A DNA stretch of 64,000 bases. Origin: Lysinibacillus odysseyi 34hs-1 = NBRC 100172 (GTDB lineage: Bacteria; Bacillota; Bacilli; Bacillales_A; Planococcaceae). The notes under the pieces are model-generated. The model searched no databases and had not been told where the DNA came from. It was given only the letters and a program-made list of their open reading frames with translations. The translations under genes and the position numbers were made by a program. The stretch is from positions 1 to 64,000 of the forward strand of contig NZ_BCVX01000001.1 in assembly GCF_001591965.1 (NCBI RefSeq), read 5' to 3'. Below, one piece after another: positions 36,182 to 43,479 of the stretch (positions are counted from its first letter, which is position 1; each line of letters opens with the position of its first letter).

Positions 36182-36202
36182 CGACCGGGAGCCACCCGGT
36201 CG
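36182..36202 (-). terminator. Terminator beyond the AAC(6')-like gene
   Basis: CGACCGGG (36182-36189) pairs perfectly with CCCGGTCG (36195-36202) around 5 nt; a T run follows on the minus strand. It lies about 130 bp past the stop at 36331. The rest of 36048-36330 shows no gene. Confidence 0.75.
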
Positions 36203-36330
36203 CTGTGTACTGCTGTTCGATCCATCACGCATGAATCTTGCTACCTTCATTGTATGGTTGGTTTCCAATCATGTCAATGAATTGCTATTATTTTATGCAG
36301 TTATTATACAAAAAACCGCATTTTTTCATT

Positions 36331-36765
36331 TTATAATGGCTTTGTAAAGCAGATAATCCGATTCGCCTCTTGAAATCCAAGCTTTATATGCATTTGCAGA
36401 CTCTCGTCATTATCCAGCTCACAGTCGCTGGCAAACTCCCTGCAGCCTTTTTCTTTTGCCCACTTCTCGCATTCTCCTGTCAGTTTTTTCGCTACCCCCA
36501 GCCTACGGTATTCTTCCTTTACATACAGCCCTTCCAAATATCCAACAGGGCTGGTGCTGGTGCCTTCCACATAATCATGCCGCAGCTGGCATTGGGCAAA
36601 GCCGATTACTTCATTTTTTTCATACGCTAACATGATGACTGCTTCCGGTTGGACAATCAGCTCTGACATTTCCTCGATGAATGTCTCTAAATCATTATCC
36701 GGCCAAAGCGTCAGTGCCAGCTCAGCGGCATCTTTTGCCTGTTGTGCTGTTGCTTTTTGTATCAT
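36331..36765 (-). CDS. GNAT acetyltransferase resembling aminoglycoside 6'-N-acetyltransferases
   Basis: 144 residues. The opening AAELALTLWPDNDLE, the strand AVIMLAYEKNEVIGFAQCQL and the segment GYLEGLYVKEEYRRLGVAKK, then FASDCELDNDESLQMHIKLG, follow the AAC(6')-I pattern closely. Proteins of this form can acetylate aminoglycosides, but chromosomal relatives often do not give resistance. AAGGGGGG lies 8 nt before the ATG. It is followed by its own terminator. Confidence 0.8.
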   Translation of the reverse strand: MIQKATAQQAKDAAELALTLWPDNDLETFIEEMSELIVQPEAVIMLAYEKNEVIGFAQCQLRHDYVEGTSTSPVGYLEGLYVKEEYRRLGVAKKLTGECEKWAKEKGCREFASDCELDNDESLQMHIKLGFQEANRIICFTKPL

Positions 36766-36809
36766 ATGATTTCCCCCCTTCTTTCAAGTGTTTAGTCATC
36801 AAGCTGGTT

Positions 36810-37391
36810 CTAATCTTCCCAATAAAAAACGGCGTCCCATACTAAATACTCCCGTGGCTTTCTAAAAATGGTTGGGATACTTGCCTTAAATGGTAAAGGT
36901 TTTTCCATCTCTTCTTTAAATAGTACCGTAAATTGGTATTTCATCACTACTCTCACTAATTGCTCATACAGTTCTTTAAACCTTGCCGGTATAACAAGTT
37001 CCTCGGGGAGCTGGAGCATAGATTTTGCGCCGCTTAGCCAGCGTCCGCCCTCCACTGCGTATGTATCATTGTTAATACCTGTTCCAATAATAACAACCGG
37101 CGCTAACGTGCTAATATTTAACCAAAGTCCTTCTCTTTCTACATCACGCGTGTATCGGTTTTCTGATATGCGGACATCCTGCTCTTTATAAAAGAACCAA
37201 GCTGCATATGAGGCATACCCGCTGCCAAAGTGCTCAGGCTCTGGTTTACATAGTATACGATACTTAGCAAATTCCGCCTGCATGCGTTTTATATGGGCTC
37301 TTACCTGTTTTTCATCTCCGGTATTATAAGGATAACTTTCGCCGATCATTCCCCCGTCTACTAGTTGTTTTAACTGTCCCTCTGTAAACAA
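36810..37391 (-). CDS. Hypothetical protein
   Basis: 193 residues, soluble, no signal peptide or membrane helix. It contains ordered blocks such as GSGYASYAAWFFYKEQDVRI, WLNISTLAPVVIIGTGINND and LWDAVFYWED-like C-terminal aromatic sequence (VWDAVFYWED). I do not recognise a family. The start is a TTG at 37391 with GGGGAG 8 nt upstream. It lies 44 bp before the AAC-like gene in the same direction. Confidence 0.65.
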   Translation of the reverse strand: MFTEGQLKQLVDGGMIGESYPYNTGDEKQVRAHIKRMQAEFAKYRILCKPEPEHFGSGYASYAAWFFYKEQDVRISENRYTRDVEREGLWLNISTLAPVVIIGTGINNDTYAVEGGRWLSGAKSMLQLPEELVIPARFKELYEQLVRVVMKYQFTVLFKEEMEKPLPFKASIPTIFRKPREYLVWDAVFYWED

Positions 37392-37433
37392 CTCTACCGC
37401 TCCCCTTTTTCATTAATAAGCCTTAAAAGACCT

Positions 37434-37465
37434 AAAGCCTTCTGTTTTACATGGCAGAAGGCTTT
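37434..37465. terminator. Terminator after the PadR gene
   Basis: AAAGCCTTCTG (37434-37444) pairs with CAGAAGGCTTT (37455-37465) around 10 nt. It separates the PadR gene from the next gene on the same strand. Confidence 0.8.
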
Positions 37466-37518
37466 TGTTCATATGTTTTTAATCAGTGCCTACTTCACCC
37501 TAATAAGCCCTATTGCTT

Positions 37519-38058
37519 TTAAATATGCCCCTGGCGGATTTCTTCGATCAGTTCTTCAAGCCACTCAATCGTATGCTCACCTTTTGTCTTCATATATTTA
37601 CCGATCAGATCTACAAGCGGCTCATTTTCTTTATCGATAGGAGCCTGCCTGCGAATTTCTTCTACCCGTTCTCTTCGGGCAATACGGCTTTCCAATTTCT
37701 GCTTCAGGATTTCTACAACCTTCTCCCTGTCTACATATTTTAAGTTTGCCAGGCCAAGCACCATATCCGTAATATTTTTGGCACCATCTAATAGCCTATA
37801 GATTCTTTTCGGGAGCTCTTCTCGTCCTTTTTCAGTTATCGCAAATACTTGACGTTCCGAGCTGTTTTCCTCTATCATAACTCCCGCCGGTTCAATCAAT
37901 CCCTGCTTTACAAGTGATTCAAAATGGTAGGAAAGCTTGCTTTCCGTCAATCCTGCAAACGTATTCAGTGGAACAGGATTTGACAGCTGTTTTTCAAGTT
38001 CATAAGGGTAACTATTTCCCTTCATTAATTTGCTCAATATAAAAATTTGAATAGACAT
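37519..38058 (-). CDS. PadR-family transcriptional regulator
   Basis: About 179 residues. The winged helix opens with SIQIFILSKLMKGNSYPYEL, the PadR hallmark, and has ESKLSYHFESLVKQGLIEPAG as the recognition part and wing. A C-terminal helical domain dimerises. PadR proteins repress detoxification or transport genes until a ligand binds. The ATG at 38058 has AAGGAG 8 nt upstream; an upstream ATG (38091) lies in the operator. It is monocistronic and probably represses itself; its other targets are not clear. Confidence 0.85.
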   Translation of the reverse strand: MSIQIFILSKLMKGNSYPYELEKQLSNPVPLNTFAGLTESKLSYHFESLVKQGLIEPAGVMIEENSSERQVFAITEKGREELPKRIYRLLDGAKNITDMVLGLANLKYVDREKVVEILKQKLESRIARRERVEEIRRQAPIDKENEPLVDLIGKYMKTKGEHTIEWLEELIEEIRQGHI

Positions 38059-38073
38059 TCCCTTTACTCCTTC

Positions 38074-38091
38074 ATGAAGACATACCTTCAT
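38074..38091. promoter_or_regulatory. Candidate PadR operator
   Basis: ATGAAG-6 nt-CTTCAT is a perfect inverted repeat just upstream of the PadR ribosome site. PadR proteins recognise repeats of similar size near their own promoters. Confidence 0.5.
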
Positions 38092-38176
38092 TTTAGCAAA
38101 AGGATTTTAGTATTTCAGCAATATTCCTCTCTCATTTACATGTTATCCGCGAATGGCACGACAGAAGGATAGGTAG

Positions 38177-38743
38177 CTAGTCAACAAGTGTATTCCATGT
38201 AATGATATCAACTCCCTCTATATCCACTTGCCCAAGGCTGAGTAGATGCGGGATGAAATGGAACATACCAAACGGCTTCCCAGTATCCTTTTCCAATGAA
38301 AAGTATTCCACTGTGTCCGAAGGCATCTGCGTCATTTCCTGATATTCCTCTATGCTGACGAGCCTTATTTCCTCTTCCCGCAAATCTGCAGCCGGACCGC
38401 TGTAATGTTCCTTTGCATAAAGGTATAGAGCATTCTGATTATGCCGTAAACGTTCTATCGGAATTTTATAAAATGGTAGATTTGTTTTTGCATTTATACC
38501 TAAACTTTTTAATGCGTTATAGACGTGATACGGATGAAGCGGTAAAAAATGAAGCACATCATTCCATAAGCAATTCAGCTTCGGGACTTGTTTTGTCAAA
38601 AGCTTCGACCTTTCGGGATGATCAAAGTATTTTTTTGTATATTGTTCGTATAAACGAGGATGAACTTCCTTAAAAGCATTCAGCGGGATTAACTTCTCTC
38701 CGATCATTTCTGCTGGCACCATATGATAAACAAACTGCTGCAT
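38177..38743 (-). CDS. Hypothetical protein (Bacillus group-type)
   Basis: 188 residues, soluble. FVYHMVPAEMIGEKLIPLNA starts a block with a conserved-looking look: LYEQYTKKYFDHPERSKLL and DVLHFLPLHPYHVYNALKSL follow. It resembles Bacillaceae proteins of unknown function that share the HMVP and PLHP blocks; their role is not known to me. The ATG at 38743 has AAGGGG 8 nt upstream; a GTG three codons earlier overlaps that site. Confidence 0.65.
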   Translation of the reverse strand: MQQFVYHMVPAEMIGEKLIPLNAFKEVHPRLYEQYTKKYFDHPERSKLLTKQVPKLNCLWNDVLHFLPLHPYHVYNALKSLGINAKTNLPFYKIPIERLRHNQNALYLYAKEHYSGPAADLREEEIRLVSIEEYQEMTQMPSDTVEYFSLEKDTGKPFGMFHFIPHLLSLGQVDIEGVDIITWNTLVD

Positions 38744-39035
38744 AACTGACACCCCTTATCTTCTTTTTAAAGATTACGTCTATCTATTGTTCAGGCAGAC
38801 TGACTCTTTTTTATTGGAGAAAGCTGCGGATGGTAGCCGGCTGTCTCGTTTTCTTTGTAAAAATAATAATAGAGGGCTAGTTAAGTAAATAATAGACTGA
38901 TATTTCCGTTTTTTGTATGTTATACTATTACTAAAGAAAAATATGTAATCGCCTGTTTCAAATAGAATCGAAACAAGCTTTTGTTAGTGAAATCTTCTAT
39001 ACACGATTAAGCTTACCGAACGAAAAATAGAAAAA

Positions 39036-39070
39036 GGCGGGTTTTGAGAAATTATTCTTCAAAACCCGCC
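39036..39070 (-). terminator. Terminator after cytidine deaminase
   Basis: GGCGGGTTTTGA (39036-39047) pairs with TCAAAACCCGCC (39059-39070), extended by AA/TT, and a T run follows on the minus strand. Confidence 0.85.
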
Positions 39071-39090
39071 TCTTTTAACATTAGATAAGC

Positions 39091-39489
39091 TTACATATCT
39101 AAATTTGTGAAAGCATGTGGTAATAAATCTTTTAATGTCAGTTCTAATATTTCTTTTTTCTCATTTGTTAAGTAGACTAGCATGTCAGGTGAACAAAATT
39201 CTACCAGTACTTGTCTGCAAATACTGCATGGAGGGAGAAAATCTGCTGTATCGCCTGCAACCGCAATTGCTGTGAAATCACCTTTTTTGTAACCGTTTGC
39301 TACAGCGGTGAAGATTGCTGTTCTTTCAGCACAGTTTGTAGCGCCAAATGAAACGTTTTCAACATTTACGCCATTAATAACCGTACCATCGTTTAGCAGC
39401 AATGCTGCTCCAACCGGAAATTTCGAGTACGGAACATAGGCATTTCCCTTACTATTCCGTGCGCTTTCCATCAATTGCTCTTTATTCAT
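39091..39489 (-). CDS. cdd: Cytidine deaminase
   Basis: 132 residues, the usual length of the homotetrameric enzyme that turns cytidine or deoxycytidine into uridine for pyrimidine salvage. Zinc is held by Cys53 (NCAER, with Glu55 as proton shuttle) and by Cys88 and Cys91 (PCSICRQ). The substrate loop GVNVENVSFG is complete. The start at 39489 gives the family N-terminus and has AAAGGG 9 nt upstream. Single gene with its own terminator. Confidence 0.93.
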   Translation of the reverse strand: MNKEQLMESARNSKGNAYVPYSKFPVGAALLLNDGTVINGVNVENVSFGATNCAERTAIFTAVANGYKKGDFTAIAVAGDTADFLPPCSICRQVLVEFCSPDMLVYLTNEKKEILELTLKDLLPHAFTNLDM

Positions 39490-39522
39490 ATGATCCATCC
39501 CTTTCAACGAAGAATGAACTTT

Positions 39523-39696
39523 TCAAGTTCCCTTAGCGCCAACCTGTCGATTGGCAGGATTTCCATCATATAATTTTTCGGAATATTTGTCAATAACCGG
39601 TTTCCCCTTTTGTTGTCTAGAAGAAATAGGCTGCTCGTCCCTAACATGCCCTTTGCTTTTCAGATGTCCTACAGCGCGGAGATAACTATCCGCCAT
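39523..39696 (-). other. 57-codon open frame without ribosome site
   Basis: An ATG at 39696 opens a frame for a hydrophilic 57-residue product (MADSYLRAVGHLKSKG at its start, then a Lys/Gly/Asn-rich part). It begins in the T run of the nitroreductase terminator and has no Shine-Dalgarno sequence. The composition is protein-like, so it may be the remnant of a gene or a small protein made from read-through. I do not recognise it. Confidence 0.3.
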
Positions 39697-39703
39697 AAAA
39701 AAA

Positions 39704-39738
39704 CCCCATGCTTTCCTAATACAGAGGAAAACATGAGG
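39704..39738 (-). terminator. Terminator after the nitroreductase gene
   Basis: CCCCATGCTTTCCT (39704-39717) pairs with AGGAAAACATGAGG (39725-39738) with two mismatches, and a run of T follows on the minus strand. Confidence 0.75.
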
Positions 39739-39743
39739 CCGGG

Positions 39744-40310
39744 TTATTCTGCCTCCCGATAGCGCCCTTCCATAATCATTTCCTCCAATGGGCGACGGTC
39801 AGACGGCAGTTCGCGCTGCTGGAAATCTTCCGCTAGTGCTTCTTTTTCCCCAAGATAACCGATTGCAATAATAATCCGCGGCTCGAATGTACCCGGAATA
39901 CCCAGCACCTCAGACGCCTTTTCCTTGTCAAATCCTCCTATTGCATGGGTAATCAAGCCTTCACGTGCTGCCTGCAGCGCCAGGAAGCCCCAAGCCGTTC
40001 CACTATCAAATGGGCTTACTGGAAATTCCGTATCGGAAATGAGCATAGCAAGCACGGGTGCCTTCTCACACCATAGCCGATTCCTCTCATTAATAAATGT
40101 GTGAAATCTATCACGGTCTTCGGATGTACGTGCAATTATAAAACGCCAAGGTTGACGGTTATTAGCCGACGGTGCCCAACGTGCTGCCTCAAAAATACGC
40201 ATCAGCACATCCTCCGGCACCTCCTTATCCATATAAGAACGCGGGGACCAGCGCTGAAGATAAATAGGATCAATATCGTGCTCTGTGCGGCGTGTGTGGA
40301 ACTCCTTCAT
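39744..40310 (-). CDS. Nitroreductase family protein
   Basis: 188 residues. The FMN-binding sequences are RWSPRSYMDKEVPEDVL and AARWAPSANNRQPWRFI, followed by GTAWGFLALQAAREGL and the second FMN site IIIAIGYLGE. These flavoproteins use NAD(P)H to reduce nitro compounds, quinones or enones. The ATG at 40310 has AAAGGTGG 6-7 nt upstream. Single gene, expression unknown. It may share a detoxification theme with the nearby PadR gene, but there is no direct link. Confidence 0.87.
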   Translation of the reverse strand: MKEFHTRRTEHDIDPIYLQRWSPRSYMDKEVPEDVLMRIFEAARWAPSANNRQPWRFIIARTSEDRDRFHTFINERNRLWCEKAPVLAMLISDTEFPVSPFDSGTAWGFLALQAAREGLITHAIGGFDKEKASEVLGIPGTFEPRIIIAIGYLGEKEALAEDFQQRELPSDRRPLEEMIMEGRYREAE

Positions 40311-40455
40311 GTTATAACCACCTTTCTTTGTATCCTCTGTATTGGTATCTCCGTTAATCATACCTAGATTTCAGGCTCTCTATTCTTTTGCAGCCTTCAT
40401 TTCACTACTTTCCCTATTATAAAAAGCGTTAAAACATAGTCATTTATAGAACCAT

Positions 40456-41841
40456 TTATAATTCCATTTTCTTTTGGCAAACATAGATCATTTCATAATG
40501 TTCCGAAGTCAGCGGTGTTTCCATCCAATCCCCATAAACTTCAATGATTTCAAAGCCATGCTTCTCAAGAAGGCGTTCCATTTCTTTCGGGAATACATAT
40601 CTCAATTTAATATGTGTCCGCTGTTCATCTATTACATTTTCTTCTCTATCTTTATATTTACGGATTGTTGTATAGTGCTGAATTTGCTGTAGTGCATCAT
40701 AGTGACTGATCGTATATAGGTCTACTTTTGTATCCCTGTCCTGGTAGCTTCTCCAGAATTCTTCAATAGGCGGCTGCAGCAGCTCCTCAGCGCTCGGAAA
40801 TCTAGTACCGAATATGAAAACGCCGCCCTTTTCCAAATGTCGGCTTACTGAAGAAAGCAGTCCATCCTGATCTTCATTTGTTAAGAAATGCTGAAACGAA
40901 TTCCCTACACTGAACATCAATTGTGCCCTCACATCTAATTGCAAGCTCCGGCCATCCTGTTCGAACCATTGGATAGATAAAGTTCCGGCTTTTTCTTTTG
41001 CTCTTTGAAGCATATGTGGATGGATATCCACCCCTATACAGTCAAATCCATGTCTTGCTAAAGGGATGGTCATACGTCCCGTTCCACAAGCAAGATCAAT
41101 TATCTTTCCAGGATTTTTTGCAGCCCATTTGAGCAATAATGCCATTTCCGGCTGATACTCTTCATTCTCCTTATCATAGAGAAGCGGCTGCTCATATTCT
41201 TCAGCATTCTCCAGCCTTTTCCTACATACAAATAGTCCCCCACAATGAGACATCGGATAAAAGTTGATATAACAGAATTCTTCTACTAACGGTTTAAGCT
41301 CATCATGTACAAAGTAGTATTCATCATCGTCCCAATAGCGAATGCTTTCTTCCCTGCACCCCTCTAACTCAGCTGCTGTTGAAAAAGCAACATCTCCAAT
41401 ATAAAGCTTCCCGCCAGGCGTTAAAAGGTTTAGCAGCTTCTGAATCAACAGCACTTTTTCCCCATCGCGGAAATGATGGAGTGTATACGTACTGATGATT
41501 GTATCAAATCGCTGCTGCTCTATTTCCGGAGGGAGACCGTCTTGTAAATCCCACTCATATAATGCTGCCTGCGGAAGCTTCTGCTTTGCAGTCTCCAGCA
41601 TAGCCTTTGAAAAATCCAGCCCTGTTATATGATGTCCATGGGCAGCCAACTGCACTGCCAGCACCCCGGTTCCGATCCCGATATCCAGCACATTCTTTTT
41701 ACCGCCCTGCATCACTTCATTGAAAATAGATCCTAAAATGGCCTTATATCCTGCAAACGGATATTGTCCACTTTCTTCACTTACCTTCACTGATTTGTCA
41801 TAATCATTTGCCCATAGATTAAACCCTTGTTTTGATAACAA
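40456..41841 (-). CDS. Fused double SAM-dependent methyltransferase
   Basis: 461 residues with two complete class I methyltransferase domains. The first (about 1-210) has motif I VLDIGIGTG (51-59), GLDFSKAML and the YrrT-like opening FNLWANDYDKSV. The second (about 230-461) has motif I IIDLACGTG (248-256), GVDIHPHML and a C-terminal lid. The substrates are unknown. The start is a TTG at 41841 with AAAAGGAG 8-9 nt upstream. It is preceded by a possible leader peptide and hairpin and stands divergent from Hen1-Pnkp. Confidence 0.8.
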   Translation of the reverse strand: MLSKQGFNLWANDYDKSVKVSEESGQYPFAGYKAILGSIFNEVMQGGKKNVLDIGIGTGVLAVQLAAHGHHITGLDFSKAMLETAKQKLPQAALYEWDLQDGLPPEIEQQRFDTIISTYTLHHFRDGEKVLLIQKLLNLLTPGGKLYIGDVAFSTAAELEGCREESIRYWDDDEYYFVHDELKPLVEEFCYINFYPMSHCGGLFVCRKRLENAEEYEQPLLYDKENEEYQPEMALLLKWAAKNPGKIIDLACGTGRMTIPLARHGFDCIGVDIHPHMLQRAKEKAGTLSIQWFEQDGRSLQLDVRAQLMFSVGNSFQHFLTNEDQDGLLSSVSRHLEKGGVFIFGTRFPSAEELLQPPIEEFWRSYQDRDTKVDLYTISHYDALQQIQHYTTIRKYKDREENVIDEQRTHIKLRYVFPKEMERLLEKHGFEIIEVYGDWMETPLTSEHYEMIYVCQKKMEL

Positions 41842-41862
41842 TTTATTTGCTCCTTTTCATTA

Positions 41863-41894
41863 GAAGCAAAACCGCATTCATGCTATTTTGCTTC
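41863..41894 (-). promoter_or_regulatory. Leader hairpin before the double methyltransferase
   Basis: TTTTGCTTC (41886-41894) pairs with GAAGCAAAA (41863-41871); the 14-nt loop has an inner GCAT/ATGC pair. The 5' arm on the RNA is the end of the leader frame at 41883-41933, and the hairpin ends 5 nt before the methyltransferase ribosome site (41857-41850). A ribosome on the leader would open it. There is no T run, so control of translation or RNA stability is more likely than termination. Confidence 0.5.
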
Positions 41895-41933
41895 ACCTTT
41901 TTTAAAATGAAGTACCGCCATGATTTTTTTCAT
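41883..41933 (-). CDS. Possible 16-residue leader peptide
   Basis: ATG at 41933 begins a frame for MKKIMAVLHFKKGEAK, with AAAGGTG 8 nt upstream. It stops at 41885-41883 within the hairpin that precedes the double methyltransferase. A good ribosome site, short frame and overlap with a hairpin are the layout of translational attenuators such as those before antibiotic-inducible methyltransferases. The peptide could instead be what is left of a decayed gene. Confidence 0.45.
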   Translation of the reverse strand: MKKIMAVLHFKKGEAK

Positions 41934-42209
41934 ATGTATCACACCTTTCGATTGAGTATCCAAATTATAGCATAAAAAATATTTGAATAGTGACAACCTT
42001 CGGATTCCTCCGATTCTTTAACGTCTCGGCCTACCCGTCCATCTGCAAAAACAGCAGACTATCTCTTCTTTCGGTAACTGAATTTCCTATCTTTTGTAAT
42101 AGACAAACACCTTCCTAAAAATCTCATAAGATGAGTTGGAGTTTCTATACAGTATTTACTTTCCTTTTATGAAACACTTCATTATTCTTATATCTAGGGA
42201 GGGAAATAT

Positions 42210-43478
42210 ATGCAGCTATCCATTTATACAAAAACACCGGACGCGCGAGCAGTATCTTATTTACTGGCGAAAAACCCTAACAATGTGTATGAGCGCTATT
42301 CGAAAAATCATGCGGTGCGCTTTGTCTATCATACGATGACCGATGATGAACTATATGCCACAATATTTGTTACGCCTGATGCCCTTTCGCTTGTTAACGA
42401 TGAACAAGCTTACGATATCACTCATTACATTAATGACAGAGAGTTTGCGGTCAGTACAATCTTTTTATCGCTTATCCGCTCTGCGTTAGGTACCGCTCTA
42501 AACGGAAAACCAAAGGAAGAATACGAAAAATATGTATCACAACACTTCCCATTCACCTTCGAGGTGGGACCTGTTGCTACTTCGATGTCTGATGAAGACA
42601 TTCGCCTACTATGGGAACCTCTTGGCTATGAGGTTGCGATTCAGGGAATTTCCGAACATAAGCGTGCACGCTTTTTGACGCTGACAAACTCCATTACTCT
42701 ACAGCGGGCCCTGCAGCAGCTTTTCATTTTAATTCCGGTAATGGATGATTATAAGCATTACTTTATTGATGAAAAAGAACAGGAACGGCTGCAGCGCTAT
42801 GGTGAAGGCTGGCTGGAGGGGCATCCGCTTCGCGATATGATTTACAAAAAAGCGCTGCGCTTCCGCCATTTACTAGACGAAGCACCGAAAGAAAAGCGTG
42901 TATCACTAAATACACAGCGCTATGAAGCTATCGTGAAACAGGTAGAAAAGCTTCCGCACCGCTTCGTAGTTGATATGGGGGCAGGAGAAGGAAAGCTGAC
43001 AGAGCAATTAGCCCAGCTCAAGACAATTGATGCGTTATACGCGATTGATCCGAGTAATACGGCCCTTCTGAAGATGAAAAAGCGTTTTAGCGAAACGGAC
43101 TTCGCTGTAGCACCTACCATTCAGTGGGGCTCTCTATATTATGAGGATGCTGATTTACGGGATGCCGATGTGTTCATTTTATGCGAGGTTATTGAACATA
43201 TTAATGAAGACCGGCTTATGCCCATCATGACATTGATCACAGACAATTACACGCCGAAGAATATAATTATTACGACGCCAAATGCAGAATACAACACGGT
43301 GTATGAGCTGGAAGAAATGCGGCATGATGACCATCGTTTTGAATGGACGCGGGAGCAGTTCCAGGCATGGTGTAAAGCCGCTGCTCCGGGGTACGATCTT
43401 CACTTTGAAGGAATTGGTGAGAAACATGCAGTTTTCGGAACCCCAACACAGATGTGCGTGATGACAAGGAGGGATTAA
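42210..43478 (+). CDS. hen1: Hen1 RNA 3'-terminal ribose 2'-O-methyltransferase
   Basis: 422 residues. The N-terminal half (about 1-235) is the bacterial Hen1-specific domain that activates its partner Pnkp. The C-terminal half is the methyltransferase: SAM site VVDMGAGEGKL (253-263), YAIDPSN, then CEVIEH (325-330) and DDHRF with His375, giving the E-x2-E-H ... H metal site of Hen1. It methylates the 2'-OH at the 3' end of a broken RNA, so the repaired site resists a second cut. GGAGGG lies 7 nt before the ATG. It is one base away from pnkp, in the same operon. Confidence 0.93.
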   Translation: MQLSIYTKTPDARAVSYLLAKNPNNVYERYSKNHAVRFVYHTMTDDELYATIFVTPDALSLVNDEQAYDITHYINDREFAVSTIFLSLIRSALGTALNGKPKEEYEKYVSQHFPFTFEVGPVATSMSDEDIRLLWEPLGYEVAIQGISEHKRARFLTLTNSITLQRALQQLFILIPVMDDYKHYFIDEKEQERLQRYGEGWLEGHPLRDMIYKKALRFRHLLDEAPKEKRVSLNTQRYEAIVKQVEKLPHRFVVDMGAGEGKLTEQLAQLKTIDALYAIDPSNTALLKMKKRFSETDFAVAPTIQWGSLYYEDADLRDADVFILCEVIEHINEDRLMPIMTLITDNYTPKNIIITTPNAEYNTVYELEEMRHDDHRFEWTREQFQAWCKAAAPGYDLHFEGIGEKHAVFGTPTQMCVMTRRD

Positions 43479-43479
43479 T

